64,000 bases of DNA. Origin: Maratus speciosus (Eukaryota > Arthropoda > Arachnida > Araneae > Salticidae). The stretch spans positions 96,119,307 through 96,183,306 of the forward strand of contig OZ010800.1 in the NCBI GenBank assembly GCA_963932465.1, in the 5' to 3' direction. Position 1 is the stretch's first letter. Each line of letters opens with the position of its first letter. A program made the translations under genes and the position numbers. Shown one piece after another: positions 22,162 to 32,149 of the stretch. Below the pieces are notes generated by a model that was not told the origin of the DNA, did not search any database, and worked only from the letters and a program-made list of their open reading frames with translations.

Positions 22162-22281
22162 ATGAAAGGGAGGTTTGTTTATAGCGTGTTAATGCGTATT
22201 AAGCCTATTTTGGAAAATGACGGCAGTGTTATGAGAGATATTATAGTGCTGGAGGTTTCAAGAAAGCAGATGTCTGTTAAG
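22162..22281 (+). CDS. Exon-like 40-codon frame ending at a strong splice donor
   Basis: An ATG frame gives MKGRFVYSVLMRIKPILEND, then GSVMRDIIVLEVSRKQMSVK, ending exactly at AAG|GTATGT, a near-ideal donor, in phase 0. Upstream (21850-22000) are several TGACGT words typical of CRE-bearing promoters. It lies wholly inside the iterated-motif element 21053-23252. It may be the first exon of that element's own transposase or a captured host exon. I recognise no domain and see no partner exon. Low-confidence gene call. Confidence 0.25.
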
Positions 22282-23649
22282 GTATGTTGATAATTTTATG
22301 TATATTTATGTTATTTTTGTTGTTTTAAGAGTTTTTACATTTTGAGATTGCTACAAAACGAGAACTGCTGAATTTTGAGAATGCTATACCGCGAAAAATG
22401 CTGAATTCGGAGGGGTTTTTTTCGGTAAATGTGCGCGAAGCGCTCATACAAGGATTACTGATTGCCAGTTTAGCGAATTTTGTTTATTATTTACATTTTA
22501 TTTTCGTTAAGCCAAACATGCATATAAACCGGTGCTTGGCGACATTTACTACTTGGTGGAAAAGGGGTTTTCACGCCAAGAAGAATTCCAAGATGGTGGC
22601 CAGGGAGAACTCATGACATCTGTTCCAATATAACTGTAGCCTAATAAGTAACAGATGACCCCACTGGATTGGTTATTTATAGCTTCAGAGCACATGGTTG
22701 GCTCATAATGAACTATTTTATCCTGACTATTTTGAGCTTCTAATAAATTTTTCATCATCATATTTGTCTTAATGTTTGCTGATTTTTTTGTACTTAATTA
22801 ATAACTTATTTGCAATCCCTCCTGTATCTTATATTGTTATTTTCAAAATATAATAATTTTTTTGATAATTCTTTAGTTTTATGTTTTTTGTTTCAAAATA
22901 CAACTTGCGAATTTGTATTATTATATTATTTTGAAGGTAAAGGGGAAATAAAAAGAATTAGATTAATTATAAATAGATTTATATTGTATTTTAGACAATA
23001 ACTAATAGTGGACCACTGTGCCCCAGTGGGTGGACCAGTGTACCCCGCTTCCGGGGCACACTGGTCCACTTTACGGTTGTATATAAAAAAATTTTTTTGA
23101 AAAATGTATTGGGAACTATGTTCTGCGAAAATTATGAGGCATGTAGGAAGGTTTAAAGAATATTCACAAATGTTTTCATGTAGACTGGTCTCTCGGTTAA
23201 AGAGAAAAAAAATATTAACTGCAAAAGTGGACCACTGTACCCTGGTCTCCCCTATTCATATTTTTGGCGGGAAACAGTTGGCTTGTATTTTCAAAAATAG
23301 TTTTCCAGCAACCCTAGCCAAATGTCATAGCTGAATTTGTAATAGCTAGAAATTGTAATGTCCGACCTATTTAGCCACAGTAATTTTTCTAAATTGTATG
23401 AAAATATTAATTTACTTTATGATTACTTTTGCCAAAGGACCCTTTAATACATCAACATTTCATTTTAAACATTCGAAATTTTATTCCATTCAATTTCAAA
23501 AGAAAATAGTTTGCTTATTTTGTATTTCACTAAAAAATAATTTTCAATGACCTTCAAAGCTTTTATACAATTATATTTATTACTTATATATTTATCGTCT
23601 GCATAGAAAAAAAAATAAAAACCTAATATTTGTTTCTTATGCGATCAAT

Positions 23650-23653
<4 letters not shown>

Positions 23654-23695
<42 letters not shown>
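23654..23695 (+). repeat. 42-base poly-A run
   Basis: Uninterrupted A run, followed by short repeats of TCAGATTAT. No retroposon body or target duplication was identified next to it. Confidence 0.85.
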
Positions 23696-23698
<3 letters not shown>

Positions 23699-24686
23699 CA
23701 ATCTGATATAATTCTAGTAATATCAGATTATATATCTAGTAGCATCAGATTATCATATTATATGTACATTTACTCTTTTTGATACAGCGGGAGGAAAAAT
23801 TGTAGAGCCATATTTGGCAACTTAACTCACGTTTGGCGTGAAATAAACAAATAAAAATGTAATAATAAAAATATAAAAAAGTATATAAAATGATTTTAAT
23901 GGAGAAATTTTATCGGTTCTCTAACTTTTATGTGTAGGGCTACAAAACGCACCAGGTCTCGATGCTAGGTGCGAGCAGCACCAAAAGTGGTTCCCTTGTT
24001 AGTTGGGAAAGAGAAATACATTTTTAGAACATTGTTTAAATTTTCATGTTAAGTGCTTTTTTTAGCTTCTAATTTATATTATGTTTGAAAATATCAGATA
24101 TTTTTGGGAAAATGCTCGGATTAAATGAGGAAAACTTTACTTATGAGAATAATCACGGATTCTGAGCACCTTACGTGGCACGTATACAGGTCGCTCGTCT
24201 CCAAGGGGTTAATCTAAAATTAAATAATAGAAATAAGTATCTTAATATTAAATATTGCAGCCAGGAAGTGTAGAATCATTGATGGCATGCAAGAAAATAT
24301 TACTTTCTCTTAGTAGAAAAGGTAGCCACTCTCAGATAATTTTTAATAGCCACTTTATTTCATTTAATGAACTGGTGGCTACTATTACTTTTGCCCTTTA
24401 CCACTATTCTACTTTTTGTTTGAAGTTTTTTGGCTTAGATGCCATTCTTTGAAAACTTGAAACATTGATGAACGAGAAAACCCAAGACGGTTTCAGACAT
24501 TCTGTTACCTACAATCATGTTGAATTCCTCAGAGTAATCATATATTAGAGGGAGAATTCTTGACACTTTCACCAGCCAAGATAAAATCACGTGACTCGGG
24601 GCAAGAAGCTTCCCGGTCCGCGTGCTAATAGCATTGATTTCTACGGAGGATATTAGACAATTTCATGTTTACGATTCAAAAATATC

Positions 24687-24764
24687 ACGGTAGCAAGTTG
24701 TTGTGTCTATGAATGTACAGAAAGAGCAAACAAAATAACTTCTGTTACCTTCCATTGCTATGTA
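24687..24764 (+). pseudogene. THAP-domain N-terminal exon remnant with ACG at the start position
   Basis: The plus-strand frame from 24687 reads TVASCCVYECTERANKITSV, then TFHCYV. The spacing of SCC-V-Y-x-C, about 12 residues, then V-x-FH matches the start of a THAP zinc finger (C2CH; known proteins begin M-V-x-S-C-x-x-x-x-C and reach V-S-F-H). The codon aligned with the initiator Met is ACG, one change from ATG. The domain breaks off after FH into AT-rich sequence. No clear donor is visible, although THAP genes often have an intron near here. TCACGTGACTCGGGGC and a GC-richer stretch lie 50-110 bp upstream. It may be a dead THAP exon, a transposase-derived piece (P-element relatives use THAP), or a non-AUG start. 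Confidence 0.5.
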
Positions 24765-24789
24765 TTTATTATTTATTTATTTTTATTAA

Positions 24790-27740
24790 TATTTAAAGGG
24801 TCTTAAAAAGATATCATTGGAACTATGATATCATTTATTCACGTTGTTACCATGAAAATACAAAATATTTTACTTTTAATAACATAAATGTATGTAATAA
24901 TAGGATTTACTATTATCTAGTGTTATCAGTTTAAATATTAAAAGTGTAAGTTTGATTAATTTGAATTCTAAGAACATTTCGTATTAAGGTGTTTGGCGAT
25001 ACATTTTTTTCGCCAAAAGAAACTTGTTTTCGTCGCTTTAAACCTAAATACTTATGTTTTTTTTTTTTTTTTTTTTTTAATTATTAAATTTATGCTTTAA
25101 ATAAAGTATTCTTATAAAGTACTCGTTAAATGTATTAACAGGTCTTTAAATATTACCTAAATTTAATATACTAATAAGATACGCAACTACATTTAATGCA
25201 CTCATAACTTTTAGCAAAAAATAATTATAACAAAAATTAATTCATCGCTCAAGCTTATTAATAATGCCAGTATCAAGAAATCAGTATTTTAATTATTTTA
25301 CACAAAATATTTAAAATTCAAAATTTTGCAGAATTACGAATGAAAGAAGAAAACAGTGGCTTCGTCGTGCGGGGATAGGGGGGGGGGGCAGAACCCCTTC
25401 TTGTATAATAAACTTAAAATACAAGTCTGGGCATATTCTAATGGAATTTATCTTTTTAACCAAGTAACTTAGCTTGATGCTAATCGATATTTATAAATTA
25501 ATATAAGTGATGTTAATTAACTGAAAATGAAAATTAGCACTGAAGTGCGGTATCATATAGTTAATCCGCTTTTATATGTATATATAACTACTCTGTTTTC
25601 TTTCTTTATTTATTTAAACTAAATATATCATTTAATAAAACTAGTTTGTAGATTATAATTTTATTTATTACCGGATTTTTTTGTGGAATATTTAGGATTC
25701 ATTTTTATATAGATCGGAGGTTGCCAACCTGTGGTCCTTGAGAAAATTTCGATGTTCCTCAGAAAATTTTGGACATTATTTGGATTTTTAATGTTAAATT
25801 AATGATTGTACTGTATAAATATTAAAACTATTAATGGTAACATGATAATACACTAAAACATTCCTGTATTTGTAAAAATTTAGACGTGTAGTTTTGAAAA
25901 TTTAAATTATAGCGGGCATTGGTAATTATATTAATAGAGATTATTTAGTATACGCTTTTTTTGTTGTATTGTATAATATTTAACACAGATAAATATTAAT
26001 TTTGTACTCTCCCAAAAATATGAATATTCATTATTGACTGGAAAAACAACGAAAATTTTAGCTTAATTTTGAACTACATATTTGTGCGAAACAAATATTT
26101 TGATGATTGGGTCACAGCAATTAAAACTCGTTACTGGTCTCAGCGTGAAATAAAAACTGTTCTCTGTGTTCATGCGATGTCGTTGATTCCGGAAAAAGAT
26201 ATGAACTTACTTTAAACAAACAGTAATAAATATCACATCAAAATGCGTGATTCTTAAATAAGCTTCAGTTATTTTGTAATATTGAAATTAACGTTAAGAC
26301 TCAACTGCTCTGCTTAACAAACGCAAAACGTTTTTACGCAATTACAAATTCATTTTTTAACGGATAGCTATAAAATTGGAAAGCCTGACCATGGAAGCGA
26401 TTGGAATCGAACTGTATTTTCCATTTTTTGATCCATAAATTGCCTATTGAGTTAGAAGCGATTTTGATCACATGACAAACATGTTTTTCATCCTTTCTTG
26501 AGTGGATATTTTTCTTTCGCACGGAAAAGACGTTCAAAACGCTCACTTTGACACTATTTTTTGAAAGATCTATTGCGTTTGCAAAAAACAGAAAAAACAG
26601 CTCGATTACATAGTTTCTGAACAACAACACCTGCTATTTTCATGCATTTCCAAACAAAAATAAATTAAAACTTATGTCATAAAGTTGCCTTTTTGGATTT
26701 GAGAACAGTCTTAATAATTTTGATACAATTAAACTTTTGAAGCTTTTTGTTATGATTAAATAAGACAGTGATTATTATTAAAAAATAATGGTATCAAATC
26801 ACGTAGGTAAGAGTGACACTCCTCATTTATAATTTTATTTTATTGAACAGGTATATTTCATTTTAATAGAATAAAAATTCTGTGATAATTATTGTACAAA
26901 TACATTTTTATTGTTAAAAAATTCTTATTAGTAGTCCGTGTGATTTCAAATTTTGAATTTAGTGTTGTTCCGTGAGGTTAAGAAGTTGGCAACTGCTACT
27001 ATAAATGAATTATGCATAGCTAAATAACTTTTTTTTTATATTATTCTATTATTTCTGAAACTGAAATTTTGCATTTTGGACTTTTTCTATTTCTAACTAC
27101 TTTGTGTGTATTTATGCAATTTGTATTTTAAAATAATTCCTTTATGAGTGTTATAGTTGTGTACTAAGTTATTATTTATAAACTTGCATCCATGAAGCAA
27201 AATTTGTAAATAAAATTATGTGTTAAGTTTGAGTTATGATCGTTACTGTATTATTCAGTTAAACATTTCAATTAATTTAATGCGTTGTTATAGATGTACT
27301 TTTTTGGAAAGAAAAACAATAAACATTTCATGAATTCAGAAATTTTAAAGCTGATATTTCTTTTTGAATTAAAATGTCCTTTATGTAATATCAGCGTTTT
27401 CCAATTAAAATAATTATTAAATTCTTTAAAATTCTTTAATTTATAAAAAAAAGACTTGTTTGTTAAATTTGCAATTTTGTAGTAATAATAGATAAATAAT
27501 TCATCACCTAAATTTCGCTTCCATCGAAATTTCACCTTTATCTCTCTCCCCCCCCCCCCCCTCCCTGCCCTTTGGCCTACTAGCACACAAAGTTAAACTT
27601 TTTAACTAATTTCTTTATTTTTTTTGTCCTATTTTTTACTTTGCATTCACAATTCAAAAAAAAAAAAAAAAGTATCTAATGAAATTAAATATAAACAAAA
27701 CCATGTCAAAGATTGAAAACAGCTAAATTATTAATTAATT
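24790..27740. other. AT-rich sequence, no gene seen
   Basis: About 3 kb of AT-rich DNA with T and C/G homopolymers (25060, 25376, 27549). The minus-strand frames at 26334-26630 and 27272-27586 have low complexity and no recognisable motif, so I do not call them. Confidence 0.5.
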
Positions 27741-28261
27741 ATATACATAGAGGAAAGGTCCAAATACCGGCTACCACTTTTGTTTTCAATCTAGATCATA
27801 CAATTTTCAAAATTAATAAAATAAAAAGTTACAGCAGGATATCTTGACACGTCTTACACCTGTTTAGAGAAAAAAAATAGTTTAAAAGGCGTTTTCTGTC
27901 TATAAGAAGCAAAATTCCGAAAGTCTTCGAATTTTGAGTTTTTAAAATGGGGTCTAAATACCGGCTACCTAAGTTTTTTTTACAAAAGATCACACAAATA
28001 GAGCTAATGACAATTATGAGGCAATAAGAATATTATTTTAATAAATTGTATTGATTAATAACATTTCTTATGCACAGAAAAATAGGCAATTTTTAATAAA
28101 TAAGTATTTTTTTTTTAATTTCTAAAATTCTTTACGACTATCTCTCACAGTCTTCTTTCGATTATGTTTCTAATTTTGTTTTTTAACGTGTAAAACAAAA
28201 AAAAAACAGCTTGCTGATTGAAATGAGAATTATTTTATCTGAAAAAATCAAAAGCATAATA

Positions 28262-28449
28262 TCACTCTCTGCGTCGGTATAGTCCCTATCAGCCCACATA
28301 TCGCATTCTTAACATTGAACCCAGAATCCCCTCCCCCATTCTTGTCCACAGAGAAAGCACCCATGCAGAAGACACAAATTTATCATCTTCCTCTGTTGGA
28401 TATTTTCCTTTTTCACTTTTTTAGCCCTCTCGCTGCGTAATTGTTTAAT
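28262..28449 (-). pseudogene. pogo-like transposase C-terminal zinc-finger remnant
   Basis: The minus strand reads KQLRSERAKKVKKENIQ. After a shift it reads CVFCMGAFS. After a further shift it reads GFWVQC*ECDMWADRDYTDA. The pattern C-x2-C ... W-[VI]-x-C-x2-C-x2-W-A-x3-[C]-T matches the PHD-like finger that ends many arthropod pogo/jerky-type transposases (known from memory). The expected H and last C read D and Y. At least two frameshifts and a stop show it is dead. It ties the iterated-motif elements to the TA-specific Tc1/mariner/pogo superfamily. Confidence 0.5.
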
Positions 28450-28466
28450 CAAAATAGCGTATCTAA

Positions 28467-28619
28467 CCCCTTCGCGACGAGCCTCTTATAAGAATTTTTA
28501 TTCTTTTGTCACCGGTTTTTCAAAACAAAAGTTTTTGTCTAATTTAACTGGGAAAATACTCCGATTAAATAAGGCATAATTTACAATAAAAAAAAACTGG
28601 TGGGAATAATCAAGGAGGG
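28467..28619. mobile_element. Short piggyBac-like MITE
   Basis: The left end CCCCTTCGCGACGAGCC follows CTAA (a decayed TTAA, 28463-28466). The right end GGAGGG is followed by TTAA (28620-28623). The interior GGGAAAATACTCCGATTAAA and GGGAATAATCA match the right subterminal part of 19893-24208. A second GGAGGGTTAA at 28708-28717 leaves the true right end ambiguous. Confidence 0.4.
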
Positions 28620-29420
28620 TTAATTAGACGGAAAAAATGCACCCCGGAGGAAATCTTGGGTCGCGCAAATTTTGCTACTTTTACAATGCCCAAGGAAATC
28701 TAAGGAAGGAGGGTTAAAATCAAATTTCTGCCTGACGCCTGGTTTACTCCGTAATTTTTTTTCTTTCTCTTCACATTTATTACAGGCAATTTTATAGTGT
28801 CCAACAGCTCTTTTTTGGAAAGTTATCCGGTAACCAGTGTCGGTCCTGAAGAATTACGGCCATGGTTGCTTTTTTCATATTCCGAAATGGGATGGGGACT
28901 ATTTCTGAACCATTTAAATTAATTTATTAATGATGGAACTATTTGAATTAATTTATTTTCCTCCCTTTCAAGCAAAGCAACAGAGAGAGGTCCAAATACC
29001 GGCTAGCCAGTATTTAGACCACTCTAGGTAGCCGGTATTCGGACCACTGCTATGTTTAAGTTAAAACCGGTATTACTCATTCATATAATAAAATACCAAT
29101 ACTGTGCGAGTGGCAATTGAGAGCTAAACATCTCTAGAAAATAACTTAATCAACCATTCAAGCCAATATACGATCAATATATTTAAAAAAAATGAGAAAC
29201 ACATATCTGAAAAACTTTTGATGTACCAGATTACGTAGATTCGACACTTTTGGATTTACTATTTGTAAATGACACAGACTTCAGCGACGTACTTTTCGTA
29301 ACTTCTCTCAATTAAAGTTACAAACTCTGCCTATCACCGCTAGGCTGCACTGCGCTCAGTTCTCAGAACACCCAGTAGCCGGTATTTGGACCCTAGCCGG
29401 TATTTGGACCTTCTCCTCTA

Positions 29421-30174
29421 TTTATCTAAATAAAAGTTTCATAATTTCTGTTATTTATTTATTACTGATGAGCCATTCTTTGAATAATAAAGAAAACATT
29501 AGGATAAATATCCAGTGTACATTCAGATTTCTTTTACCTGATTTGTATTTCTGCCAACTCTCAAATTTCTAAATCACAGCATAAAAATACTGCACTCCTG
29601 CCAAGAGCTGCGATAAAGCAACAAAACTAGCATTACTACTAGTAACCTTTCATCGCCAAATGCCAACTGTCACGTGGGTCATCCTGTCCCCACTTTTTAC
29701 GGGCGAAAGTAACGGGGTTGAGCTCTCTGTATGATATTTACTCTGAGTTGAATTCAAAGTCACCCTTATGTCTTATTTTCCCCATGAATAGGTAAATTGC
29801 AAAATTCACTCCTGTGTTTTTTACTATGCTTTCCAAGAGAGGGTACAGTTTATTACATCAGTGCACATGCTGTACAGACAAGTCAAAGTTTGGGTACTTC
29901 TAAAATTTTGGCCACACAGTGTATGTTGATGAAATTTCTTTTTTTCTTAAAATATTTGTAGTAATTTATAAAAATAGCTTTGATTTTGTACATCTAATGG
30001 TATTTCTTCTAATGTTCACATCATTATTGACTCTATTTATTTATGCATAAATTTTTCAATGTTTATGTCTGTATTGACTGTATATAGGGCCTTTATACAG
30101 TTTTTCTTTTTTGTTTATGAACTGAGCATATAAGAGGGAACACTTACCATAATTTGCTTTCTTTTTCTTTTCAG
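29421..30174. other. AT-rich sequence, no gene seen
   Basis: No coding frame recognised. The last 20 bases form a good polypyrimidine tract leading to the acceptor at 30174. Confidence 0.5.
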
Positions 30175-30261
30175 TTGCCTTGGAACAACAGCCCAAGAAT
30201 AGCTCTAAACAAGACAGTCATTTGGTCTCCCAAGTGGAAGCAGATTGCAGATTTTCTATTA
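30175..30261 (+). other. Candidate internal or 5' untranslated exon
   Basis: A very pyrimidine-rich stretch, TTCTTTTTCTTTTCAG, ends at 30174. It is followed by GC-richer sequence that stays open in two frames (one reads ALEQQPKNSSKQDSHLVSQV). A weak donor, TTA|GTAATA, lies near 30261. There is no ATG. It sits 3.3 kb upstream of the GSKIP coding exon on the same strand, so a 5' untranslated exon is possible. It could equally be a terminal exon of another transcript or chance. Confidence 0.25.
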
Positions 30262-31126
30262 GTAATAAATCTTTTCATTTTTACAGTCAAATTCCAAAGA
30301 TTTAATTAGTTTTAATTATGTATGCAATTTTCCTTCTAAATGATTATTTTTGTAACAAAATTTCATATTGTGAGCAATGAGGACTTTCCTAACATTTACT
30401 CTATCCCCCAAATGCATTTTTTTTAATACCTTTAAATTTGAAAAAAAGATAAAATTGACCCTGCACTTTAAAAATCTAAGAAAAATCATTTACAAAATCT
30501 GAAAAAAATTCTTACATAAAGTTTAGATCTTGTACTTTATGATAAAATTATAAAATGCTATATATTTAACTTAAAAAAAAAGAATAAATAACCTACGGTT
30601 GAAATTTTGCCCTATATCAGATTTAATTCTCCCCCCCCCCCTTTCTTTTCACGATTCGAGCTAAAATATAAAATACTATATGTATTCCCTTTTTCCTAAA
30701 ACTTATTGCCATGAACCTGAAGGAAGAAAAAATCCTATACTTCCAAGTGAAAATTTGCTGAAATGTTTCACACTCAAAATTGATTGCATTTATTGCTACA
30801 TTATTAGAAGGTCTCTGAAATGCAAAAAAATTAATTAATTTGCAGTAAAAAATAATTACACCTGTTTGTGTGTTGATAGCATTCAGCACCTAGGCCAAAC
30901 GACAGATGATCTAGGCACTCTAAATTATATCTGTCACCTAACACAGTCACCTGTAAAAAATATTTTCATTGACAGTGGTGAGTGACCCGGTGACCAAATT
31001 TGTACAGCTCTGCCTGTGGGTATATTTACAAAAAAAATGTTTTGCAAATTGCTAAAAATTGCATGATTTGCATTCTTTATACATTCATTCGAGAATATTG
31101 CATAACTAATGTTTAATCACACCACC

Positions 31127-31478
31127 TTTGCAGTAAATCACTGCTGTGAAAATTGTTACTTGTTTTGCATGCCTGTGTGCACTTATTACTTCTTACTGCT
31201 GCCTAATAAAATAATTTTGTGCAAAATGTTCAATTAAAAAAAATTTCATTATCTGGCATGTTAACTCTTATATACTGAGTTGTCTTTGCTGTGTTCTAAT
31301 GTTTTGCAGTAAATCACTGCTGTGAAAATTGTTACTTGTTTTGCATGCCTGTGTGCACTTATTACTTCTTACTGCTGCCTAATAAAATAATTTTGCGCAA
31401 AATGTTCAATTAAAAAAAAATTTATTATCTGGCATGTTAACTCTTATATACTGAGTTGTCTTTGCTGTGTTCTAATGT
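31127..31478 (+). repeat. Near-identical tandem duplication, 176 bp unit
   Basis: Copy 1 is 31127-31302 and copy 2 is 31303-31478, both starting TTTGCAGTAAATCACTGCTG. I see only a few differences, such as TTGTGCAAAA against TTGCGCAAAA and a one-base A-run change. The high identity means a recent duplication or an assembly duplication. Confidence 0.9.
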
Positions 31479-31492
31479 TAAAAACAAACAGG

Positions 31493-32115
31493 GCCATTCG
31501 AAGGGGGTGGTCGTCCCGGGTGCGGAAATTGAGGGGGTGCCAAATTTATACTACAAACCTTCTTTTTTGTAAAAAAATTATATATTTACACATTGGGAAT
31601 TTTTTCCCAATGAAAGTACGCTCATTTTTCATTTCAAAGTTATTGCATGGTCACTTATCCTACACCCAAATTCAAATTTATGAATAAGGACTTCTTTCTT
31701 TTCAAAACTTCTTTTTTGTCTTTGTCATAGTCTCATTCGCTAACTTTCTCTTTTCTGAGTCTGTAATTTTCTTTCTGTGCTTGTGACAAAAACATATACT
31801 CTAAAATTGCATGGGGCTTCCTTCTGGGAATACAAAAGGGTTGCAAACTGTTATACTGTACTGTTACATACATATTTTCTACACTCATTTCCCAGATTCT
31901 CTTTGGTAAAATATAGGTGCAATTTCCTCTTATGTTATTTAGTTATTTGGAGTTTTTGAATTAAAAGGAAATATAAAGTTCCAAAATAAACGCGAAATAG
32001 GTATTGAATTAATTTTTATTTCTGCACTTTTCAGTTTTGTGACACATCTCACAAAGAAAAACATGGGGTGGGGGGCGCCAAATTGAAACTTTGCCCCGGG
32101 CGCAGTTTTCTCTTC
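31493..32115. repeat. Decayed repeat with GC-rich ends
   Basis: Both borders carry related GC-rich blocks: CCCGGGTGCGGAAATTGAGG with GGGTGCCAAATTT on the left, and GGGGCGCCAAATTGAAACTT with GCCCCGGGCGCAG on the right. The interior is plain AT-rich sequence. A similar CACCCGGGGCACATGCTCC occurs at about 1023 in the hairpin repeat. Superfamily unknown. Confidence 0.35.
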
Positions 32116-32149
32116 ACATGGTGCTGAAAACAAAGCAAGCAAATAATGC

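Larger units (their letters stand above)
21053..23252. mobile_element. Iterated-motif TA element, family 3 (GGGGTACAGTGGTCC type)
   Basis: The left end GGGGAGACCAGGGTACAGTG and the right inverse CACTGTACCCTGGTCTCCCC are flanked by TA (21051-21052, 23253-23254). The terminal word occurs at about 21064, 21374, 21399 and 21424 on the plus strand. At about 23008, 23030 and 23053 it occurs as close variants in mixed orientation, and at 23226 inverted. The copies at 21374-21440 form a short tandem with CCGCCCACTGCTG spacers. The interior has a GC-richer block (21850-22620) with CRE-like TGACGT words, a 40-codon exon-like frame (22162-22281) and a T11G19 tract. Confidence 0.8.
20727..23998. mobile_element. 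Long-TIR element (CAAGGGAACCACTTTTGG), Harbinger-like by TTA target
   Basis: Inverted ends of about 100 bp pair well: CAAGGGAACCACTTTTGGTG with its inverse CACCAAAAGTGGTTCCCTTG. They continue through GCACCTAGCAT.GAGACCTGG and ..CGATAAAATTT. TTA occurs just outside each end (20724-20726, 23999-24001), as in PIF/Harbinger elements. No Harbinger transposase is visible. It contains the iterated-motif element 21053-23252 and a 42-base A run at 23654-23695. Confidence 0.65.
19893..24208. mobile_element. piggyBac-like outer element, heavily interrupted
   Basis: TTAA flanks both ends (19889-19892, 24209-24212). Ends are CCCTTTAAGTCTC on the left and, reversed, CCCCTTGGAGACGAGCGACC on the right, so the termini are only loosely matched. 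The right subterminal module (GGGAAAATGCTCGGATTAAA, then GAGAATAATCACGGA) recurs in the short element 28467-28619, which supports a real family there. Alternatively, two unrelated solitary ends may be paired by chance. It contains 20727-23998. Confidence 0.4.
27750..29418 (-). mobile_element. Iterated-motif TA element, family 4 (GTCCAAATACCGGCTA type)
   Basis: The left end GAGGAAAGGTCCAAATACCG and the right inverse GGTATTTGGACCTTCTCCTC are flanked by TA (27748-27749, 29419-29420). The word GTCCAAATACCGGCTA recurs at about 27952 and 28989. It is inverted at about 29009 (shortened), 29026, 29373 and 29395. A minus-strand transposase-tail remnant with a zinc-finger signature lies at 28262-28449, next to a small piggyBac-like insertion at 28467-28619. 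Confidence 0.8.

Noticed and set aside
23654..23695. Poly-A run as a possible LINE/SINE tail
   Set aside because: No retroposon body, promoter boxes or target duplication could be found beside it.
26334..27586. Two minus-strand frames of about 100 codons
   Set aside because: Lys/Asn/Phe-rich, no conserved pattern, no adjacent splice signals. Typical of long AT-rich stretches.
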